From the NCBI GenBank assembly GCA_900469625.1, contig UBXV01000034.1, positions 42,597 to 106,596 of the forward strand: 64,000 nt of DNA, in the 5' to 3' direction. Origin of the DNA: Hyphomicrobiales bacterium (lineage in GTDB: Bacteria > Pseudomonadota > Alphaproteobacteria > Rhizobiales > Rhizobiaceae). A model generated the notes under the pieces. The model was not told the origin of the DNA and did not search any database. It was given only the letters and a program-made list of their open reading frames with translations. The position numbers and the translations under genes were made by a program. Shown piece after piece: positions 32,641 through 41,360 of this stretch; positions within the stretch are counted from its first letter, which is position 1; each line of letters begins with the position of its first letter.

Positions 32641-33837
32641 CTATCGCCCGGAGAGTTCGTCGTTGACCGCCGCCATCCGGTCCTCCGATGGTGGCGCGTC
32701 GAGCGTGACGACCGGCAGCACGGCGCGAATGTGATCGTGGTGCGTGCGCACGCCATATTCGAGGTCAGAGAGATAGAACCCGTTGAACGCCTTCGACGTC
32801 ATGGATTCGTTCGACCAGATCGTTAGCTGCACGTCCTCTGCCTGGGTATCGCGATCGATGCGGAAGGCGAGGTAGCGGGCAAGTCTCTGCTGGCGCGTTT
32901 CCTCGGGATAGCGATAGATCGCGCCGCGCAGCAGCGTTCTGCCGGTCGACAGCGGAAATTCCTGATAGAACTGCACGGTCTCCGGCGTCACCGCGACGAC
33001 GGCGTTGGGGAAGAGGCCGAAATAGATCCAGGCGTTGCGCAGCCGCTCGGGCAGATGCGTCGCCTCCGGCGCGATCCCGACATATTGCCGGACGCTCCAG
33101 CGGCGGCCCGCATGCGGATTGTAGGTGGCGAAGGATCGGCAAAGGCCGTTGACGAAGGGCTCGTCGTAGTAGCTCGATCCGTAGAGGTCCTGCAGCGCCG
33201 GGTGGGCCATGGCCACGTGATAGCCTTCATTGTCGACGTCGCGCACCGACTTCCAGTTGACCGCACTTTCCTGCGTCCACACGCCTTCGGTCGGCAGCAT
33301 GCGCTCGGAGCCGTAGTGGCCGAACTCCTCTGCAAAGGGCTGCATCAGTTCGGCGACAGACGGCTGCGGCCCCGGCCGGAAGCGGATGAAGACGAAGCCC
33401 ATCCATATTTCCAGTTCGAGCGGCACGAGGCCGAATTCCTGCTTGTCGAGCGGTGGAAACGAGCGTGGTCGTGCCGCCCCCCGAAGCGTGCCGTCGAGAT
33501 TGTAGACCCAGCCATGGAACGGACAAACGAGCGCGTTGCGGCACGTGCCCTTGTCGTCGGCGACCACCCTCGAGCCGCGATGGCGGCAGATGTTGTGAAA
33601 GCCGCGGATCGTTCCCTGCTGGTCGCGCAGGATCAGCGCGCGTTCCCCCACCACGTCCATGGTGATGTAGTCGCCCGCTTCCGGCACGTCGGAGATGTGA
33701 CAGGCAATCTGCCAGTGGCGGCGGAAGATGTGTTCGCGCTCCAGCTCGAGCAGCGCGTCGCTGTGATAGCACCATCCGGGCAATCCACGGCGGTCCCAAT
33801 CATTGGGAACGGATATGTCGCGGATCATTTCGTTCAT
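32641..33837 (-). CDS. Rieske non-heme iron oxygenase, alpha subunit
   Basis: A 398-residue ring-hydroxylating/demethylating-type oxygenase. The Rieske [2Fe-2S] ligands are C84-x-H86 in CRHRGSR and C105-x2-H108 in CPFHGW. The mononuclear iron site is in DVDNEGYHVAMAHP (H207, H212). This arrangement is shared with glycine-betaine monooxygenase GbcA, stachydrine demethylase and carnitine oxygenase, which cleave N-methyl groups as formaldehyde. No reductase gene is adjacent, so electrons must come from a distant partner. A promoter with operator B lies directly upstream. A role in N-demethylation or C-N cleavage of a quaternary amine is likely but inferred. Confidence 0.9.
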   Translation of the reverse strand: MNEMIRDISVPNDWDRRGLPGWCYHSDALLELEREHIFRRHWQIACHISDVPEAGDYITMDVVGERALILRDQQGTIRGFHNICRHRGSRVVADDKGTCRNALVCPFHGWVYNLDGTLRGAARPRSFPPLDKQEFGLVPLELEIWMGFVFIRFRPGPQPSVAELMQPFAEEFGHYGSERMLPTEGVWTQESAVNWKSVRDVDNEGYHVAMAHPALQDLYGSSYYDEPFVNGLCRSFATYNPHAGRRWSVRQYVGIAPEATHLPERLRNAWIYFGLFPNAVVAVTPETVQFYQEFPLSTGRTLLRGAIYRYPEETRQQRLARYLAFRIDRDTQAEDVQLTIWSNESMTSKAFNGFYLSDLEYGVRTHHDHIRAVLPVVTLDAPPSEDRMAAVNDELSGR

Positions 33838-33856
33838 TCAATGTCTCCATTTTTGC

Positions 33857-33899
33857 TGAACGTTCATTCAATATAATCCGTTTCCGGCCCGGAGACAAG
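33857..33899 (-). promoter_or_regulatory. Rieske gene promoter with BetI-like operator, copy B
   Basis: Read on the minus strand: CTTGTC (33894-33899), a 17-bp spacer, TTATAT (33871-33876), then TTGAATGAACGTTCA (33857-33871). The boxes fit the rhizobial CTTGAC-N17-CTATAT consensus. The operator overlaps the end of the -10 box, an ideal place for a repressor, and lies 19 bp upstream of the Rieske ATG. The 12-mer CGTTCATTCAAT occurs again at 33831-33842, over the start codon. Confidence 0.75.
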
Positions 33900-34036
33900 C
33901 TGGCCGGAACGCCGCGGACGATGGACGGCGCGCAGCACGGCCCGGCCGATCGCCTCAGACGGGCGGCAACAGGATGATGGTTGCGAGGCCGTGGGACGGC
34001 GAGACCTTAGCTGGCGAAACCCCGGGGCAGGCGGAC

Positions 34037-34378
34037 CTACCAGCTGGCGCCGTCGATCAATCGGTGGGGAATGTCTTCCCAGACGGCGCGGTCAAAGAGC
34101 CGCATGTTGACGCCCATCCGGGTTGCGTCAGCACCGAGCGGCGACCAATGGGTGGTGCAGCCGCAAGTGCTGCAATGGTGGATCGTCAGGGTGGCGTCGC
34201 CCTGGATATAGCCGACAAGCTTGCCTTGCGGGTCGCTGATCGACAGCTCTTCGGCGCTGTAATAGCCCCAGAGCGTGCCAAGGCGTGAACACATCGAACA
34301 GTTGCAGCTGCCGAGCGTCTCGGGTCGGACACGGACGGAAAGACGGACCGCCTTGCAATGGCAATGACCTTCGAGCAT
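34037..34378 (-). CDS. GFA-family zinc protein
   Basis: A 113-residue protein of the glutathione-dependent formaldehyde-activating (Gfa) / CENP-V family. Zinc ligands are CHCKAV at the N-terminus, CNCSMC (structural zinc) and CSTCGC. The founding member was proposed to condense formaldehyde with glutathione, although that catalytic role has been disputed. The location next to a Rieske oxygenase that may release formaldehyde makes formaldehyde handling an attractive role. It is separately transcribed, about 200 bp upstream of the Rieske gene on the same strand. Confidence 0.88.
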   Translation of the reverse strand: MLEGHCHCKAVRLSVRVRPETLGSCNCSMCSRLGTLWGYYSAEELSISDPQGKLVGYIQGDATLTIHHCSTCGCTTHWSPLGADATRMGVNMRLFDRAVWEDIPHRLIDGASW

Positions 34379-34814
34379 TCGCGTCCCCCTCCACAGACCC
34401 GCAAATTCCCGGACGCATGGCGAAGCGTTCGGAAAGACTTCTGAAGCGGACTGTCACAGCCATGGCGGCGCGTGGCAATGGCAAAAACGCAATCCGGGCG
34501 CCGATCGCATGTCCGGCCCGTGCGCCGGCTTGCCGCGGCCCGATGCGGGACGCAAGACACCGGCGAGCGGAGACCATGCCCGCCGGCCGAACATGGTCGC
34601 GGTTGCTTTCGTCTCTCCTCCAGATGGTCGTCAGCGGTTGTCTGTGACCGCCGCGCATGGCTATACTGCGCATGAGGCATCGCACCTTGTGCCGGGGTTG
34701 ACCCGGGCCACGCCCGCCCGATGGCCGGGCCGGCCAATCGTTGCCTTCGCATTTTGCCGCCGCCCTCAACCGAGGGCGCCGTTTGCCAGAAAACGTCTGT
34801 TGCGGGAGAAAAGC
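34379..34814. other. Intergenic region upstream of gamma-glutamyltransferase
   Basis: 436 bp in which all long frames are shadows: none starts with a ribosome-binding site and a family-like N-terminus. It includes a promoter candidate at 34638-34666 and a GC-rich stretch with GGCCGGGCC-type repeats at about 34720-34740. The start of the Gfa gene (34378) lies at its left edge, so a leftward promoter must also be present, but I could not place it. Confidence 0.5.
34638..34666 (+). promoter_or_regulatory. Sigma70-like promoter candidate for ggt
   Basis: TTGTCT, 17-bp spacer, CTATAC. Both boxes resemble the rhizobial consensus CTTGAC-N17-CTATAT. It is 148 bp upstream of the ggt start, leaving a long leader. 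Confidence 0.45.
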
Positions 34815-36560
34815 ATGCGCAGTTCCTGCCTGAATATCCTGTCCCTCACTCTGATCGCCGCTCTCGGTTCGGTTTCGCCGTCGGCCGTTCGGGCCGCCTC
34901 GCCGGAGCCGATCAAGGCCGAACACGGCATGGTCGTCACCGCCCAGCACCTGGCCTCCGATATTGGCGTCGCGGTGCTGAAAAACGGCGGCAACGCCGTG
35001 GATGCCGCCGTTGCCGTCGGCTACGCGCTTGCGGTGGTCTATCCGACCGCGGGCAATATCGGCGGCGGCGGGTTCATGACCATCCGCTTCAAGGACGGCA
35101 AGACCACCTTCCTCGATTTTCGCGAGCGCGCACCGGCGGCCGCGACCAAGGCTATGTATCTCGATGACAAGGGACAGCTGCTCGATGGCCTGAGCACCGA
35201 AGGATATCTCGCGGTTGGCGTGCCGGGGCCCGTGCTCGGTTTCGAGGTCGCGCGCAGCCGCTATGGCACGCGACCGCTCCAGGAATTGATTGCGCCGGCC
35301 ATCGCGCTTGCCAAGGATGGTTTCAAGCTGGAGCAGGGCGATATCGATTCCTTCGATGGCGAAACCGATAGGCTCGCCAAGGATCCGGCGGCGGCCGCGA
35401 TCTTCCTGAAGCCTGACGGAAAACCCTTTGCCGTCGGTGAAACTCTGGTCCAGGCGGATCTTGCCGCCACGCTATCGAGCATTTCAGAAAAGGGCACAGA
35501 CGCCTTCTACAAGGGCGCGATCGCCGACGCCATCGTCAAGGCCAGTGCGGACAAGGGCGGCATTCTCGCCAAGGCGGATTTCGAAAAATACGCCGTTCGC
35601 GAGCTCGAACCGGTGAAATGCAACTATCGCGGCTACGACATCGTCTCCTCGCCGCCGCCGTCTTCCGGTGGCGTCATCATCTGCGAGATTCTCAACGTGC
35701 TCGAGGGCTATCCTTTATCCTATCTCGGTTACGGCTCTGCCGAAACCGTCCATGCGATGATCGAAGCCATGCGCCATGCCTATGTCGACCGCAACACGAC
35801 GCTCGGTGATCCCGACTTTGTCGAGAACCCGGTCGCCAAGCTGCTCGACAAGGCCTATGCCGCCGAGATCCGCGGCAAGATCGACCCGTTCAAGGCCGGC
35901 GTTTCGCAGGCGCTGATGCCCAAGGGTTTTGCCGAAAGCAAGGAGACGACCCACTATTCGATCATCGACGACGAGGGCAATGCCGTTGCCGTCACCTATA
36001 CGCTCAACGGCTCATTTGGCGCCGGTGTCGTCGCGCCGGGCACCGGTATCCTGCTCAACAACGAGATGGACGATTTCACCGCCAAGCCGGGTGCGCCCAA
36101 TCTGTACGGTCTCGTGCAAGGCGAGGCGAATGCGATCGCGCCGGGCAAGACGCCGCTGTCATCGATGAGCCCCACCATCGTTTCCAAGGACGGCAAGCCG
36201 TTCATGGTGATCGGCAGCCCCGGCGGCGCGCGCATCATCACGATTACGCTCGAGGCGATCATCAACGTTATCGATCACGGGATGAACATCCAGGAGGCCG
36301 TCGACGCGCCGCGCATCCACCATCAGTGGCTGCCGGACAAGGTGTTCATGGAGCCCTACGCATTGTCGCCCGATACGCGCAAGCTTCTCTCCGCGATGGG
36401 CCACGACGTGCAGATCGACAAGAGCTGGAGCATCTGGGGTCAGGCAACCGGCATTCTCGTCGGCGGCGAAAGCCTTGCCGAGATCACCGGGGGCGGTGGC
36501 GCGCGCTATAACGGCGCCGTCGACAGCCGTATCGGCGCGGGCGCTGCGAGAGGCTACTGA
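34815..36560 (+). CDS. ggt: Periplasmic gamma-glutamyltransferase
   Basis: A 581-residue Ntn-hydrolase. The signal peptide runs to SAVRA (cleavage before ASPEP). The proenzyme should cleave itself before T378 in the motif TTHYSIIDDEGNAVAVTY, giving the catalytic N-terminal Thr of the small subunit; the GGG loop GNIGGGGFMTI near residue 82 and MSPTIVSKDGKPFMVIGSPG near the C-terminus complete the family pattern. It hydrolyses or transpeptidates gamma-glutamyl compounds such as glutathione in the periplasm. ATG 34815 is preferred to a frame extended by 102 residues because of its GGGAG site and signal peptide. No operon partner is apparent. Confidence 0.93.
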   Translation: MRSSCLNILSLTLIAALGSVSPSAVRAASPEPIKAEHGMVVTAQHLASDIGVAVLKNGGNAVDAAVAVGYALAVVYPTAGNIGGGGFMTIRFKDGKTTFLDFRERAPAAATKAMYLDDKGQLLDGLSTEGYLAVGVPGPVLGFEVARSRYGTRPLQELIAPAIALAKDGFKLEQGDIDSFDGETDRLAKDPAAAAIFLKPDGKPFAVGETLVQADLAATLSSISEKGTDAFYKGAIADAIVKASADKGGILAKADFEKYAVRELEPVKCNYRGYDIVSSPPPSSGGVIICEILNVLEGYPLSYLGYGSAETVHAMIEAMRHAYVDRNTTLGDPDFVENPVAKLLDKAYAAEIRGKIDPFKAGVSQALMPKGFAESKETTHYSIIDDEGNAVAVTYTLNGSFGAGVVAPGTGILLNNEMDDFTAKPGAPNLYGLVQGEANAIAPGKTPLSSMSPTIVSKDGKPFMVIGSPGGARIITITLEAIINVIDHGMNIQEAVDAPRIHHQWLPDKVFMEPYALSPDTRKLLSAMGHDVQIDKSWSIWGQATGILVGGESLAEITGGGGARYNGAVDSRIGAGAARGY

Positions 36561-36616
36561 TTGAGGGGCTCTGACGCGGGTCATCGTTTGTGGGGATGGC
36601 GCGCACCGTCTCCCGG

Positions 36617-37510
36617 TCAGTTCGGCTTGAAGCTGCCGAGCTGCTCGACGAGGTCGCGAGCGGTAGGTGAGAGGTCCGCATCTGGCCGCAGGCAGATCGA
36701 CAGGCGGCGCGTCGCCCAGCGCTCAGTGAGTGTGAGGGTGGCAAGCGCCGTTGTGCGCCGGCACCGGCGCGCGGCCGTCTGCGGCACGATGCCGACGCCG
36801 ATCGCCTGCGCGGCCAGGCGGCAGACGTTCTCGAAGCTGCGCACCCGCAGCCGGTAACTTGCCCGCCGTCCGATGCGCGCGGCCTGACCGTCGATATGGT
36901 CCTGCAGCGCGCTGCCCGCTGCCAGGCCGATGAACGGATGGTCGAGCAGGTCGGCGAAACCGACCTTGCTTGCCCGCGCGAGCGGGTGATCCCTTGCGAC
37001 CACGCCGACCAGCCGGTCGATCGCAAAGGGAATGAGCTGCAGTCCTGCTGTGTCGACCGCATCCGAGACGATGCCGATATCGGCCAGCCCGCCCGCAATC
37101 GCCTTGACGATATCAGCGCTCTGTCGCTCCTTGAGCGCGATATCGGTTTGCGGATGGTCGGCAAGCCAGGGGCCGAGCCGATCCGGCAGGAACTCGCTGA
37201 TGGCGGCCGTATTGGCAAGGAGCCGGATGCTTGCGCGCAAGCCCCGCGCGTATTCGCCAAGTTCGCCGCGCAGGTGCTCCATCTGGCGAAGAACGAGACG
37301 GGCATGATGGGCAAGCGCGTCGCCGGCCGCCGTTGCCGTCACGCCTCTGCGCCCGCGCGAAAGAAGCGCCACGCCGCCATTCTCCTCCATGCCGCGCAGC
37401 CGCTCGCTGGCGGCCGCCAGGGAGAGATTGGCCGTCTGCGCGCCATGGGTGATGCTGCCCTCTTCGATGACGGCAAGAAACAGGCGAAGGTCGATCAGGT
37501 CGAAACGCAT
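36617..37510 (-). CDS. LysR-family transcriptional regulator
   Basis: A 297-residue LysR regulator: winged helix N-terminus (LRLFLAVIEEGSITHGAQTA, NLSLAAASERLRGME) and a two-lobed effector domain starting near residue 90. It is divergent from a TauE/SafE-type exporter with 87 bp between start codons, and a perfect 7-bp-arm dyad (37537-37553) lies in between. Regulation of the exporter gene is the obvious guess. The effector is unknown. Confidence 0.9.
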   Translation of the reverse strand: MRFDLIDLRLFLAVIEEGSITHGAQTANLSLAAASERLRGMEENGGVALLSRGRRGVTATAAGDALAHHARLVLRQMEHLRGELGEYARGLRASIRLLANTAAISEFLPDRLGPWLADHPQTDIALKERQSADIVKAIAGGLADIGIVSDAVDTAGLQLIPFAIDRLVGVVARDHPLARASKVGFADLLDHPFIGLAAGSALQDHIDGQAARIGRRASYRLRVRSFENVCRLAAQAIGVGIVPQTAARRCRRTTALATLTLTERWATRRLSICLRPDADLSPTARDLVEQLGSFKPN

Positions 37511-37536
37511 GACGGTGATGATAGCGGCAATTCAGC

Positions 37537-37553
37537 CTTCGGCATAGCCGAAG
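37537..37553. promoter_or_regulatory. Perfect dyad between lysR and tauE-like gene
   Basis: CTTCGGCATAGCCGAAG: 7-bp arms around ATA, with a T-N11-A arrangement as in LysR boxes. Single copy, midway in an 87-bp divergent region. Confidence 0.45.
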
Positions 37554-37597
37554 CCAGCCTGCGGATCATCCGCATTGCGTCCTGGCAACGCTCGATC

Positions 37598-38359
37598 ATG
37601 TTGGTGGGCATGAACGAGCTTTCCAGTTATCTTGTCGGCGCGATCGCGGCGGCTTTCTTCCTTGCAGGCGTGGTCAAGGGCGTGACCGGCATGGGCCTAC
37701 CGACCGTCGCCATGGGCGCACTCGGCGGGCTGTTGTCGCCGGTCGCGGCGGCGAACCTGCTGATCCTGCCGTCCCTGGTGACGAATGTCTGGCAGCTTTT
37801 GGCCGGTCCCGCTTTCGGCCCGCTCATGCGGCGCCTCTGGCCGATGATGCTGGCGATCGGTATCGGCACCATGTTCGGCACGTCCTTGCTGGCTGGCGGC
37901 GATACGGTGGTGTCGACGGCCATGCTCGGCGTGGCACTGATGATCTATGCCGGATACACGCTGGTGGCGCCGCCATTTTCGGTCTCCACTTCGGCCGAGC
38001 GCTGGCTGTCCGTCCCCGTCGGGCTCATGACCGGCGTCATCACAGGCTGTACCGGCGTCTTCGTCATGCCGGCGGTGCCCTATCTGCAAGCGCTCGGCCT
38101 TGACAAGGAGGATCTGATCCAGGCGCTCGGCCTTTCCTTCACCGTTTCGACGCTGGCGCTTGCGGCCGGCTTGATGTGGCGGGGCGCATTCGCGTGCGAC
38201 AACCTGCTTCTGTCGGCGCTCGCCATCATGCCGGCCTTGGCCGGGATGTGGGCGGGCCAGTTGATCCGCCGGGTGATAAGCCCAGCCCGGTTTCGCCGTT
38301 GGTTCCTGATCGGCCTCGTGCTGCTTGGCGCGGAGCTGGCGCTGCGACCCCTGTTCTAG
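37598..38359 (+). CDS. TauE/SafE-family sulfite/anion exporter
   Basis: A 253-residue integral membrane protein with about eight hydrophobic helices and the duplicated TauE/SafE glycine motifs (GVVKGVTGMGLPTVAMGALG in the first half, GLMTGVITGCTGVFVMPAVP in the second). Members export sulfite, sulfoacetate or other organic anions. The start is uncertain: ATG 37598 or ATG 37610 (MNELSSYLVG); neither has a strong ribosome-binding site. It is divergent from a LysR gene and probably regulated by it. Confidence 0.85.
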   Translation: MLVGMNELSSYLVGAIAAAFFLAGVVKGVTGMGLPTVAMGALGGLLSPVAAANLLILPSLVTNVWQLLAGPAFGPLMRRLWPMMLAIGIGTMFGTSLLAGGDTVVSTAMLGVALMIYAGYTLVAPPFSVSTSAERWLSVPVGLMTGVITGCTGVFVMPAVPYLQALGLDKEDLIQALGLSFTVSTLALAAGLMWRGAFACDNLLLSALAIMPALAGMWAGQLIRRVISPARFRRWFLIGLVLLGAELALRPLF

Positions 38360-38441
38360 GTCGAGGCGGATGCGGGTCAGATCGTCCCTGCGATCGCGCC
38401 CTCAGCTTGGGCCACGCCCGATGCGGCCCAGAGCCATCCTT

Positions 38442-39884
38442 TCATTCGCCGGGCGTACTGGCGCGATGTCCTGAAACGTCTGATCCGGCATTGCGTGGCA
38501 GGGAGAGGAAGCGGAGCGCCGAGACGATGCCGATCGCAGCGACGGCGAGAAATGCGAGGCGAAAGTCTGTGAGCGCCGCAGTTTCAGCGCCGCGCAGCGC
38601 CTGCGACAGATTGAGTACGGCGGCGGCAACGGCAACCCCCATCAGCATCGCCACCTGCTGAAGCATGCTCGACAGGGTCGAGGCCGAACTGCGCTGAGAT
38701 GCGGTGATATCGGCAAAACCGAGCGTGTTGAGGGCGGTGAACTGCATCGAGCGGAAAAGCCCGGCGGCAAACAGAAGGGCGAGCGTCACCATCTGTGGCG
38801 TCCCGGTCGATACCGCCGCACAGGCACCGATCGCTAGCGACGCGAGCATGCCGTTGCCGACGAGGATCGTGCGGAAGCCGAAGCGGCGCAGAAGCGGTGT
38901 CGTCGCGGTCTTCATCGCCAGATTTCCGGCGAAATAGGCAAGCACGTAAATCCCGGTCTCGATGGGATCGAGGCCGAACCCGACCTGGAACGTCAGAGGG
39001 ATCAGGAACGGTGTCGCATTGATGGCGATCCGGCAGGCGGTTCCGGCCGACAGCGTCGACATCGCGAAGGTCTGGATCTTCAGGGCCGAGAGATCGAGCA
39101 GAGGATTGGCGACCGCCTTGAAGTGGCGTGTCGCGAGGATACCGACGACAGTGCCCAATGCCAGCAACAGGGCGATTGCCAGCGCATTGGCCGTGCCGTG
39201 CACGAAAGCTTCGAGCCCCGCGAGCACAAGGGTGAGGCTCACGGATGACAGCACGAACCCCTTGAGATCGAGGCGGCGTACCCTGTCCTCGCGCTGGTCC
39301 GGCACGAAGCGCAGCACCAGGACAAGACCGGCAAGGCCGATCGGGATGTTGATCAGGAAATTCCAGTGCCAGCTGAACCAGGTGGTGATGACGCTGCCGA
39401 GAACTGGGCCGACGACCGGGGCGATCAGCGCCGGCCAGGTGATGAGCGCGATCGCGCCGACCAATTGCGACTTGCTGGCGTTCTTCAGGACGATGATGCG
39501 TCCGACCGGCGTCATCAGGGCGCCGCCGATGCCCTGTACGGCGCGCGCGGCGATGAATTGGCCAAGGCTTCCTGACAGGCCGCAGAACAATGACGCGAGC
39601 GTGAAAATGCCGATCGCGACCAGGAAGATATTGCGTGCCCCATAGCGATCGCCAAGCCAGCCGGAAAGCGGGATGAAGGCCGCCATCGTCAACATGTAGA
39701 CGGTGATGCCGATGCTCATGGCAACCGGCTGGACGCCGAAGGACGCCGCCATCTGCGGCAGAGACGTGATGACGATGGTGCCGTCGAGCATCTGCATGAA
39801 GAAGGCAATGGCAACGACCAGCGCGACGATACGCGAGTTGCGGGCGGTGGCGTCGTCCTGGGTCTCGTTCGGGATCGCGGTCAT
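38442..39884 (-). CDS. MFS transporter, DHA2/EmrB type
   Basis: A 480-residue drug:H+ antiporter-like permease with about 14 predicted membrane helices. QMLDGTIVITSLPQMAASFG is the DHA2 motif D1 region, GWLGDRYGARNIFL motif A, and TWPALIAPVVGPVLGSVIT motif C of exporters. ATG 39884 is chosen by family length; a GTG at 39947 is open but less likely. It points leftward and is 351 bp downstream of arsH on the same strand. No EmrA-like adaptor or repressor is adjacent. Substrate unknown. Confidence 0.9.
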   Translation of the reverse strand: MTAIPNETQDDATARNSRIVALVVAIAFFMQMLDGTIVITSLPQMAASFGVQPVAMSIGITVYMLTMAAFIPLSGWLGDRYGARNIFLVAIGIFTLASLFCGLSGSLGQFIAARAVQGIGGALMTPVGRIIVLKNASKSQLVGAIALITWPALIAPVVGPVLGSVITTWFSWHWNFLINIPIGLAGLVLVLRFVPDQREDRVRRLDLKGFVLSSVSLTLVLAGLEAFVHGTANALAIALLLALGTVVGILATRHFKAVANPLLDLSALKIQTFAMSTLSAGTACRIAINATPFLIPLTFQVGFGLDPIETGIYVLAYFAGNLAMKTATTPLLRRFGFRTILVGNGMLASLAIGACAAVSTGTPQMVTLALLFAAGLFRSMQFTALNTLGFADITASQRSSASTLSSMLQQVAMLMGVAVAAAVLNLSQALRGAETAALTDFRLAFLAVAAIGIVSALRFLSLPRNAGSDVSGHRASTPGE

Positions 39885-40235
39885 GCGGTCAACGCTGGCC
39901 TGTCTTGCAGTCGAGACCGTGCTTGCTTGCCAGAACCTGGGGCACAAACTGGATTGCTGTCGGACATGAAATCATCGGGGCACTTCGGAATGGATTACGA
40001 TTTCGCCAACCGGCAGACTTGAGCCGCAATTGGCGAGAGGCGGGAGAGTCCTGTTGGCCGACCCGACGACTTCTATGCGCCTTCCATCGGGCCCGTGTCG
40101 ATGCCCAATTTGTATCCGACGAAGACTTTGCGAGGATCTGCCGGTGGCTTCCGCGGGATGCGCCGGCGGTAGCTTCCGCGCTGCGCGCACGTCGACGGCA
40201 ACCAGGCAAAGCGTGCACGCCGCGAAAGGCCGCTC
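39885..40235. other. Gap between MFS gene and arsH
   Basis: 351 bp with no gene I can support. A short coding-like stretch on the plus strand around 40072-40245 lacks a ribosome-binding site and runs into arsH antisense, so it is not called. No clear promoter box pair was found for the MFS gene. Confidence 0.5.
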
Positions 40236-40943
40236 TCATATCGCCTGGAGTGAGACCCGGCTCTCCAGTTTTGCCGCCTCTTCCTTTCGTTCGCTGTAGC
40301 GATCCGTCAGATAGGCCGATGCGTCGCGGGTCAGGAGCGTGAACTTAACCAGCTCCTCGCAGACGTCGACGACCCGGTCGTAATAGGAGGAGGGTTTCAT
40401 CCGGCCGTCTGCGTCGAATTCCTGAAACGCCCTGGCGACCGAAGACTGGTTAGGTATGGTGATCATGCGCATCCATCGTCCCAGAATGCGCATCTGGTTG
40501 ACGGCATTGAAGGACTGGCTGCCGCCGGAGACTTGCATCACGGCAAGGGTCTTGCCCTGCGTCGGTCGCACCGAGCCGAGCGACAGGGGTATCCAGTCGA
40601 TCTGCGCCTTCATGATGCCGGTCATGGCGCCATGCCGCTCGGGGCTGACCCAGACCTGGCCCTCCGACCATTCCGAGAGGCGGCGTAACTCATTGACCTT
40701 ATCGTGACTGACGGGCGCGGCATCGGGAAGCGGAAGCCCCTCCGGGTCGAACATGCGGACCTCGGCGCCGAAATGCTCGAGCAGGCGACGTACCTCATGC
40801 GCGAGCAGCCGACTGTAGGAGACCTGTCGCAATGAGCCGTAAAGGATCAGGATGCGCGGCTTGTGGGCGGAAAAGGCTGGGCGCAGCGCAGCAATATCGG
40901 GCATTCGAAGATGGTCAGGGTTTGCGGCCGGCAGATCAGACAA
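40236..40943 (-). CDS. arsH: Arsenical resistance protein ArsH (NADPH-dependent FMN reductase)
   Basis: A 235-residue flavodoxin-like protein. [20 protein letters not shown] is the FMN phosphate-binding loop; [20 protein letters not shown] and [20 protein letters not shown] are the ArsH signatures. ArsH oxidises trivalent organoarsenicals. The start is taken as TTG at 40943, because GGAGGG lies 8 bp upstream and the resulting [17 protein letters not shown]-terminus fits the family; ATG 40904 would cut conserved residues. The TTG overlaps the last codons of arsC by 8 bp, so translation is coupled. It is the last gene of the ars operon. Confidence 0.92.
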   Translation of the reverse strand: MSDLPAANPDHLRMPDIAALRPAFSAHKPRILILYGSLRQVSYSRLLAHEVRRLLEHFGAEVRMFDPEGLPLPDAAPVSHDKVNELRRLSEWSEGQVWVSPERHGAMTGIMKAQIDWIPLSLGSVRPTQGKTLAVMQVSGGSQSFNAVNQMRILGRWMRMITIPNQSSVARAFQEFDADGRMKPSSYYDRVVDVCEELVKFTLLTRDASAYLTDRYSERKEEAAKLESRVSLQAI

Positions 40944-41358
40944 GGCGCTTTCCCTCCGCGTCCAGAACCTTCTCGCCATCCTCCTTGGCAAACGCGCCCT
41001 TGAACGTGTCGGGCAGAATGTCGAGCACGGCTTCAGAAGGCCGGCAGAGGCGAGTTCCTATCGGCGTTACGACAAAGGGGCGATTGATCAGAACGGGATG
41101 CGCCATCATCGCGTCGACAAGCTGCGCGTCCGACAATGCGGGATCGTCGAGTGCGAGTTCGCTATAGGGTGTGCCCTTCTCACGCACAGCTTCGCGTACC
41201 GAGAGGCCGGCGGCTGCGATCAGGCGTTCAAGCGTCTCCCTGGATGGAGGTGTCTGCAGATACTCGATGACGGTCGGTTCGATGCCGGTGTGGCGGATCA
41301 TCGCCAAGGTGTTGCGCGAGGTACCGCAGGCGGGGTTGTGGTAGATGGTGACTTCCAT
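40936..41358 (-). CDS. arsC: Arsenate reductase, glutaredoxin-dependent
   Basis: A 140-residue ArsC of the E. coli R773 type. The catalytic Cys is C11 in [10 protein letters not shown], and the arginines that hold arsenate are in VREKGTPY and [16 protein letters not shown]. It reduces arsenate to arsenite with glutathione/glutaredoxin. It starts 2 bp after the acr3 stop. Confidence 0.95.
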   Translation of the reverse strand: MEVTIYHNPACGTSRNTLAMIRHTGIEPTVIEYLQTPPSRETLERLIAAAGLSVREAVREKGTPYSELALDDPALSDAQLVDAMMAHPVLINRPFVVTPIGTRLCRPSEAVLDILPDTFKGAFAKEDGEKVLDAEGKRLV

Positions 41359-41360
41359 TC

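Noticed and set aside
34509..34814. N-terminal extension of gamma-glutamyltransferase
   Set aside because: It would bury the signal peptide 100 residues inside. ATG 34815 has a ribosome-binding site and begins with a normal signal sequence.
40072..40245. Coding-like plus-strand stretch upstream of arsH
   Set aside because: No start with a ribosome-binding site, and the frame runs into antisense of arsH. It could be a remnant, but the signal is too weak.
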